From: Gymnopus androsaceus JB14 | Taxonomy: Eukaryota > Basidiomycota > Agaricomycetes > Agaricales > Omphalotaceae | DNA length: 64,000 bases | Assembly (NCBI GenBank): GCA_009733575.1 | Contig: ML769675.1 | Span: forward strand, 1 to 64,000 | Direction of reading: 5' to 3' | Shown here: piece after piece, positions 58,147 through 64,000 of the stretch | Position numbering within the stretch: position 1 is the stretch's first letter | How the letters are laid out: each line of letters begins with the position of its first letter | Position numbers and translations under genes: made by a program | The notes under the pieces: model-generated | Told to the model about the DNA's origin: nothing | Database searches by the model: none | What the model saw: the letters and a program-made list of their open reading frames with translations, nothing else

Positions 58147-58586
58147 GGATGGGTCTGGATGGAGTAAATGAGGCGGCCGAGCTCAAGCCATTAGCTAAAG
58201 AGGAGAGTTTGCAGGATGATCTGGGCATAGATGCTTTTGATCAGGTTGATACGAAAGGTACAGAAACAAAAACTACTGAGGTGCAAGCGATACAAGATAT
58301 GGGAGAGGTACATTCCGACCCGGAGTCTCCTGGTGAGACGACTGCACTCGTACCTCCAAAGCTAGAGCATTCCCTAGACAACATCCCAGACCCCGAACTC
58401 GCGTCGTCGTCTCTTATTGTCAGGCCTCATCTTTCTTCCACTACCTATGCTCTTGCTAGGATCCAGATGATGCTTCAAGCGCATGTCTACATTATTCTTG
58501 TCCAGACTTACTTGCTTCATCTCTATGCATTTATTTTGCACTTGCTTTCTGGGGGTCGTGTTCCAACTTCGCATAGGCGCAAATGA
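58143..58586 (+). other. In-frame C-terminal extension of the BCS1-like protein, reached by readthrough
   Basis: Seen: same frame as the ATPase, 147 codons from CTA to the stop at 58584-58586 (followed at once by another TGA). Sequence features in order: LGMGLDGVNEAAELKPLAKE, an acidic Thr-rich segment, LVPPKLEHSLDNIPDPELAS, then a hydrophobic run VYIILVQTYLLHLYAFILHL and a short basic end RVPTSHRRK. Inferred: a tail-anchor (one membrane helix at the very C-terminus with positive flank), giving a membrane-bound minor isoform. An alternative route is splicing with the GTGACT donor at 58139 that removes the stop. It could also be chance 3' UTR openness. Confidence 0.5.
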
Positions 58587-59344
58587 TGATGGAACATTGA
58601 TACATGACGCTGAATACTTTCGTATATAACATATTGGGTTATTGTGTCGTTTATGTTTGTACTCCATGATACTCATTATCTTTCCTCCGCAATGATATTT
58701 ACGCATGCATTGAAATGTCTTGCTATGAATCTCGAATACTTTCGTAGCCTTTTCCGAGTCATTGAGAAGATGTTACTCCTTGTGCTACATACTACTTTCG
58801 AGAAGACCGTCAGGAAAGCTTATTTGAACCTACAAATGAAGCTGCTTGGGATATGTACATACGTCAAGATGTGTGAAGCTTACTGTTCCAAAGGCAGCCA
58901 ATTATGCGTTCAGTAGCTCCATTGGGTTATGGGGGACTAAATCGCGCGCGACTGACGCCTGGACATGAAGGAGCCTAGGATGATAGGTAATTCAGTCGAA
59001 GATTTGACCTTGAAAGACCTTGAAAACGCCTCGGAACGCTTCGGAACTCGGACTGTACAGCTGACTCACTTATCTTGCATCTAAATACGCGTTACCGCTC
59101 CAGGAACTCTACTGACTCATATAACCCTTTTACCAGATATCGCTACTTCGTCTGAAAGTACGCTAATAGTGTTGCATCGGTCGAAACCGTTCAATTGGAT
59201 GAGAAACGCTTTATTGGTACCAGTATGTGAAAACACTTGTGCACGCAAGATAAGAAAGCAGGAAAATTCAAGCGAACTTTTTGGAAAGTTGTGATCGAGA
59301 ATTCGGTAATGCTACATAAAATTTGAAAACAGAGAGAGGAAACC
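58587..59344. other. Intergenic, no gene recognised
   Basis: 3' flank of the ATPase gene and of the first F-box gene; a 90-codon frame at 58644-58916 has no recognisable motif. 59190-59260 resembles 62090-62170 (duplication flank). Confidence 0.5.
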
Positions 59345-60967
59345 TTAGTTTCCAACATGAACTCTTCTTACCACAACTCGCATACCAGACTTCTCCGCAG
59401 GTACCAATGGTAGATAATCCTCTTCATTCACTGGTTCCAGTAAATGGAGCTCAACGGATCGTAGACATGAAACCCCAGTATCTTGAGTATGGAGTTTGTC
59501 CGCCGGAATCCATCGGGAAAGGATGGTGCTAACAAACGACGAATGGTCAAATTTCCTCGATTGGACTTTAAGCACCAAAACAGAGAGATTCGGGACGATG
59601 GGGCTGACCGAGAGGTGTAAAGAGCTCGATTGATGGGCGTGAAGGCTCTCGATGAGATCTTTGGATATGGGGAAAGGTCTAGAGCGTGTACCTGTGCGCC
59701 CGCGAAGAGGATCATGAATACGAAGTTCAACAAGAGAAGAAAGTTTCTTCAGTAAATCGACTATGGATCGATCCTGTATAAATAGACCACTGAGCTCTAG
59801 TACTGACAAGAGACACCCAGAGCGTTCAATGAAGGTGGAGATACAGCTAAATGAGTGTTGATCCGATGTCCTGGGGACTCCTGAACCAACACCGGTGTCG
59901 ATTTCGTTGATGCTGAGTGTAGATAGGGCAGGTGCAGTAAGAAAATCCATCACAATCTGAAGAAAATCAAGTGTGGGATCGGGGTTAGATGATAACTGGG
60001 ATAAGAAATTGATCTCCAGTGAAGTGATGGGGACAATATGAGGAGAACCATTGGAGACATCAACAGCTTCAATAAACTCTCTAGCACTAGTCAATGCTAG
60101 ATGTTCAATGTTTGGAAACCAATTCAATGGTTCAAACAAAGAATCCAGCCTAGGGACAAATGTCAAGCTAGTGACCTTATCCATGGGAGGAGTGATACTG
60201 CCTTCAACGCCCGGAAGGTATGTGTCAATGTCCATTACACGGATGCTGTTGGGGGAAGGAATCCAAGATACTGGAAATGGCTGTGGACCGACACGTATAG
60301 TGAGTGTCTCAAGTGTAGAAGGCAGAGGCATATGGGTGCGCAAGTTGAGAATATCAGCTTCTTCAACTTGGTACCCATCATGGAGGGTGAGATGCTGCCA
60401 GCGTGCAGAATGTTGAACCATTTTCGTGACGAGAGGATCGTCTATAAACCGTCTCCACGGTATGCCCACATAAATTTCGAGCGTCAGCCGCTGGTCTTTC
60501 GATCTTTCGAGATGAATATCGAGTTGGTGCTCCAGTTGCAATCGAACTTCCTCAACTTCAGTTCCATCGTGCAACTGGATGACGACACTCGACCATATCT
60601 CGGAGCAAGCAATCGCTAACACACGCCATCTAAAGGAGACACTTGCAATACGGAGCGCAACTTCATCCCTGGAACCAGGGTCCGAGTTAAGAACATTCTT
60701 TTCGCATGCAAGCGTGAATATCCTGGCGAGGAGCTCATTCGGCAGGCGGTGGATAGGTGATAAGAGGGAAGAAATGGAAGTTCTGTGGCTTTGAAGGCGC
60801 TGGCGCTGAGAGTTAAGAAATGCGATTTCGGTTTCGAGAGCAGATATTTTTGTGGTATAGCGGTCCATCTCACTGTCGATGTCCTTGAGAAATTTGACGA
60901 TATCTGAAGTCTGGTGAGCTTCAGATCGTCTGAGGCGTTCAAAGAACACGCTCGCGGCAAAGTTCAT
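59345..60967 (-). CDS. F-box protein, copy 1 (540 aa)
   Basis: Known: F-box proteins recruit targets to SCF ubiquitin ligases; large lineage-specific families exist in mushrooms. Seen: one intronless frame from ATG 60967. A coiled coil spans residues 15-65 (DIVKFLKDIDSEMDRYTTKI, LETEIAFLNSQRQRLQSHR). The F-box follows (LLSPIHRLPNELLARIFTLA, then WRVLAIACSEIWSSVVI). Then a beta/helix repeat region with LRR-like strands (HLTLHDGYQVEEADI, STLETLTIRVGP, ALSTLSINEIDTG, SVLELSGLF). It ends VVVRRVHVGN. The layout (coiled coil, F-box, degenerate LRR) is standard for agaricomycete F-box genes. A paralog of about 91% identity follows 1.2 kb away. Confidence 0.85.
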   Translation of the reverse strand: MNFAASVFFERLRRSEAHQTSDIVKFLKDIDSEMDRYTTKISALETEIAFLNSQRQRLQSHRTSISSLLSPIHRLPNELLARIFTLACEKNVLNSDPGSRDEVALRIASVSFRWRVLAIACSEIWSSVVIQLHDGTEVEEVRLQLEHQLDIHLERSKDQRLTLEIYVGIPWRRFIDDPLVTKMVQHSARWQHLTLHDGYQVEEADILNLRTHMPLPSTLETLTIRVGPQPFPVSWIPSPNSIRVMDIDTYLPGVEGSITPPMDKVTSLTFVPRLDSLFEPLNWFPNIEHLALTSAREFIEAVDVSNGSPHIVPITSLEINFLSQLSSNPDPTLDFLQIVMDFLTAPALSTLSINEIDTGVGSGVPRTSDQHSFSCISTFIERSGCLLSVLELSGLFIQDRSIVDLLKKLSSLVELRIHDPLRGRTGTRSRPFPISKDLIESLHAHQSSSLHLSVSPIVPNLSVLVLKVQSRKFDHSSFVSTILSRWIPADKLHTQDTGVSCLRSVELHLLEPVNEEDYLPLVPAEKSGMRVVVRRVHVGN

Positions 60968-62192
60968 TCTTCAAGGTAATATTCAAGTATCTGTCAGTGC
61001 TGCATCACGCATGTTTTGGCGACAAAATTTCCTACCTAAAATTGCTAAGCAAATGCGAGCTTTAAGAGCAATGAGCTTCAAGCTACAGGTATAAGAAAGG
61101 CAGCCTTAGAGTCGTCATTGTGAACGCAGCCCAGCTTATGTAATCATTTCGATCCGATTCACGTGTTTCACCGGAGCAAGAATAAGCGCCTGTCGGCATT
61201 GTGCCGACTTTCACGCCTGCTTATCCTGCTCGTTTCGACCTACTTCCACAGTGCTTCAGTCCAAAAATGTCCCTTGGACATCACAGTGGAAATTTGAATG
61301 ATTCTATACATGTGTGCAGAGCGCGTCACTGGATGCTGAAGGCTTCTAAGTATTCTCTGGGATAAGTCGTTTTCCGTTGTCCATTGTCAAGATCTGTATC
61401 TTCTCAGCCTTTTTATGTCAAGGAGACACGTATCTTTGCTTCCCATGATATCGCTTCCCATGGTATCATTGTACAGATAGATAGATAGATTACATGGCTG
61501 TTCTTGAGGCGTGGGCCAGCGCTGGCGCGTCATGCAGTTCCGTTCCCAACTCGAAGTGTGCCTCACACTAATATCAACTGCAGTCGTTTTTCGGGTTGAA
61601 AAGCCGCCAAGATTCTAGTGGTCTGGATCTCGCTAGTTATATAGATGCAATTTTCAAGGCCGATGCAACACACGATGCGCTCTCCAGCATTCCGATATCC
61701 TCACATTATTATCCACTCCTGTTCCTCACCCTTTCTTAACGCTCACAGAGTCGCCGACTCGAGATCTGTAGATAAAATCAACAAAAAGAAAACAATCCAA
61801 GTATATCTCACTCGTTTCGAAATAATAATTTTACAGGCAAGAGATAGCGCTTCGGGAAGAGCTAAACTAGCCAACATCTTTCCTCATCCACTTCGACTTT
61901 CATGCCTGCTTGTATACGTCCGAGTTGTCTCTGAGATGCTTCGGCGCAGCCCATTCCCTCCACACGAATACATATACATGTTCCGAGCCCCAAAGCGGAG
62001 ACAGAGAGGGGGCACGCATTCGTGTCTACGGGGAAGTGTCTACGGGGAAGTACGTCAATAATGCTCTAACAGTCGAAGCCTATTCCTGTTCGACCTGTTC
62101 AATTGAAGGGGAAACGCGCTATTAATACTAGTACGTGGAAACGCTTGTGCAGCAAAATAAGAAAGCGATCCAGAACTTCGGAGAGAGAAACC
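60968..62192. other. Spacer between F-box paralogs, no gene recognised
   Basis: Contains a short GATA microsatellite near 61477-61490. The frames at 61645-62125 show no motif. Confidence 0.5.
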
Positions 62193-63812
62193 TTAGTTTC
62201 GAACTCTTTTGACCACAATTCGCATACCAGACTTCCCCGCAGGTACCAATGGTAGGTAAACCTCCTCATTCACTGGTTCGAGTATATGGAGCTCAACGGA
62301 TCGCAGACACGAAACCCCAGTATCTTCGGTATGGAGTTTGTCCGTCGGAATCCATCGGGAAAGGATAGTGCTGACGAACGACAAATGATCAAATTTCCTC
62401 GATTGGACTTTAAGCACCAAAACAGAGAGATTCGGGACGATGGGGCTGATTGAGAGGTGTAAAGAGCTCGGCTGGTAGGCGTGAAGGCTCTCGATGAGAT
62501 CTTTGGAGATGGGGAAAGGTCTAGAGCGTGCATCTGTGCGCCCACGGAGAGGATCATGAATATGAAGTTCAACAAGAGAAGAAAGTTTCTTCAGTAGATC
62601 GACTATGGATCGATCCTGTATAAATAGACCACTGAGCTCTAGTACTGACAAGCGACACCCAGATCGTTCAATGAAGGTGGAGATACAGGTAAAGGAGTAT
62701 TGATCCGATGTCCTGGGGACTCCTGAACCAACACCGGTGTCGATTTCGTTGATGCTGAGTGTAGATAGGGCAGGTGCAGTAAGAAAATCCATCACAATCT
62801 GAAGAAAATCAAGTGTGGGATCGGGATTGGATGATAACTGGGATAAGAAATTGATCTCCAGTGAAGTGATGGGGACAATATGAGGAGAACCATTGGAGAC
62901 ATCAACAGCTTCAATAAACTCTCTAGCACTAGTCAATGCTAGATGTTCAATGTTTGGAAACCAATTCAATGGTTCGAACAAAGAATCCAGTTTGGGAATA
63001 AATGTCAAGCTAGTGACCTTATCCATGGGAGGAGGAATGATGCCTTCTTCAACACCTGGAAGGTATGTGTCAATGTCCATTATACGAAGGCTGTTGGGGG
63101 AAGGAATCCAAGATAATGGGAATGGTTGTGGACCAATGCGTATGGTGAGTGTTTCAAGTGTAGAAGGTAGAGGCACGTGGGTACGCAAGTTGCGAATATC
63201 AGCTTCTTCAACTTGGTACCCATCATGGAGGGTGAGATGCTGCCAGCGTGCAGAATGTTGAACCAGTTTCGTGATGAGAGGATCGTGCACCACTTGTCGC
63301 CACGGTACGCCCACATAAATTTCGAGCGTCAGCCGCTGGTCTTTCGATCTTTCGAGATATATATCGAGTTGGTGCTCCAGTTGCAATCGAACTTCCTCGG
63401 GTTCAGTTCCATCGTGCAACTGGATGACGATACTCGACCATATCTCGGAGCAAGCAATCGCTAACACACGCCATCTAAAGGAGACACCTGCAATACGGAG
63501 CGCAACTCCATCTCTGAAACCAGGATCCGAATTAAGTACATTCTTTTCGCATGCAAGCGTGAATATCCTGGTGAGGAGCTCATTCGGCAGGCGATGGATA
63601 GGTGATAAGAGGAAAGAAATGGAAGTTCTGTGGCTTTGAAGGCGCTGGCGCTGAGAGTTAAGAAGTGCGATTTCGGTTTCGAGAGCAGATATTTTTGTGG
63701 TATAGCGGTCCACCTCGCTGTCGATTTCCTTGAGAAATTTGACGATATCTGAAGTCTGGTGAGCTTCAGATCGTCTGAGGCGTTCAAAGAACACGCTCGC
63801 GGCGAAGTTCAT
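62193..63812 (-). CDS. F-box protein, copy 2 (539 aa)
   Basis: Seen: intronless frame from ATG 63812 with the same layout as copy 1: coiled coil (FLKEIDSEVDRYTTKISALE), F-box (LLSPIHRLPNELLTRIFTLA), then the LRR-like region, ending IVVKRVRN. Roughly 50 residue differences from copy 1 are spread over the N-terminal half and the C-terminal third, while residues about 285-380 are identical. There is a one-residue insertion after VEEGIIPP, and the C-terminal tail is three or four residues shorter. Both copies are fully open, so both may be functional. Divergence outside the identical tract may reflect target specificity. Confidence 0.85.
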   Translation of the reverse strand: MNFAASVFFERLRRSEAHQTSDIVKFLKEIDSEVDRYTTKISALETEIALLNSQRQRLQSHRTSISFLLSPIHRLPNELLTRIFTLACEKNVLNSDPGFRDGVALRIAGVSFRWRVLAIACSEIWSSIVIQLHDGTEPEEVRLQLEHQLDIYLERSKDQRLTLEIYVGVPWRQVVHDPLITKLVQHSARWQHLTLHDGYQVEEADIRNLRTHVPLPSTLETLTIRIGPQPFPLSWIPSPNSLRIMDIDTYLPGVEEGIIPPPMDKVTSLTFIPKLDSLFEPLNWFPNIEHLALTSAREFIEAVDVSNGSPHIVPITSLEINFLSQLSSNPDPTLDFLQIVMDFLTAPALSTLSINEIDTGVGSGVPRTSDQYSFTCISTFIERSGCRLSVLELSGLFIQDRSIVDLLKKLSSLVELHIHDPLRGRTDARSRPFPISKDLIESLHAYQPSSLHLSISPIVPNLSVLVLKVQSRKFDHLSFVSTILSRWIPTDKLHTEDTGVSCLRSVELHILEPVNEEVYLPLVPAGKSGMRIVVKRVRN

Positions 63813-63835
63813 TTTTCAAGGTAATGTTTGCGTGA

Positions 63836-64000
63836 TTCTGCGACCCAATTTCCTATTTGAGGAGGCAGGAAAGGCAGCCTCCATCAGGGGTTGTCATCGC
63901 TGGAGTCGTCATAGACTGGTCATCGACAATCTAAGGTTTAAGATTTTGAAAGAACGCCTGCCATCGAGGCAAAGGAAGATACCCTGAGAGTCTTCAGTGC
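63836..64000. other. Upstream flank of F-box copy 2
   Basis: No coding signal; the sequence continues beyond the window. Confidence 0.5.

Larger units (their letters stand above)
59190..63835. repeat. Tandem segmental duplication carrying the two F-box genes
   Basis: About 59190-60990 and 62090-63835 are direct copies: both genes plus roughly 100-150 bp of 3' flank and about 20 bp of 5' flank (TTCAAGGTAAT). The stretch between (61000-62090) is not duplicated. Confidence 0.8.

Overview
The window is nuclear DNA from a mushroom-forming basidiomycete (Agaricomycetes). The signs are short GT-AG introns (about 45-60 nt) in nearly every gene, mid-range GC, an F-box paralog pair, a DUF6593-type gene, BCS1-like AAA and OPT genes, and several agaricomycete-type DNA transposons. 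No rRNA, tRNA, CRISPR array or prokaryotic feature was found.

Layout. 1-17.6 kb is a transposon graveyard. It opens with the decayed C-terminus of a Plavaka/CACTA-like transposase. A flavin halogenase-like gene follows, split by about 12.8 kb of nested mobile DNA: an outer element with about 55-bp inverted repeats contains a Tc1/mariner-like element with about 60-bp inverted repeats, which carries extra genes, two MITEs, tandem repeats and an apparently intact 4,043-bp TA-flanked transposon. 18-23 kb holds a secreted tannase/feruloyl esterase (one frameshift), a membrane protein and a Pro/Tyr-rich protein, all on the minus strand. 24.9-26.4 kb is a PWWP-domain chromatin protein. A broken cupin follows at 27.8 kb.

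28.7-48.5 kb looks like a metabolic neighbourhood: an OPT transporter, a DUF6593-like gene, a secreted bicovalent-FAD (BBE-like) oxidase, a small conserved unknown, an aldo-keto reductase, a Zn(II)2Cys6 regulator and a zinc alcohol dehydrogenase. No backbone synthase is visible. 49-50.3 kb is a Gid7/WDR26-like WD40 propeller protein. About 4.3 kb without a recognisable gene follows.

54.6-58.6 kb is a BCS1-like AAA ATPase. Its stop sits in the known readthrough context TGA-CTA-G and is followed in frame by about 147 open codons that end in a hydrophobic segment plus a basic tail. The window closes with two tandem F-box genes (59.3-61.0 and 62.2-63.8 kb) that share a nearly identical central tract.

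Gene models were built by hand from splice motifs and reading-frame continuity. For several of them (BBE-like oxidase, PWWP, tannase) the summed exon lengths are consistent with one frame, which supports the model. Family names come from motif recognition, not database searches.
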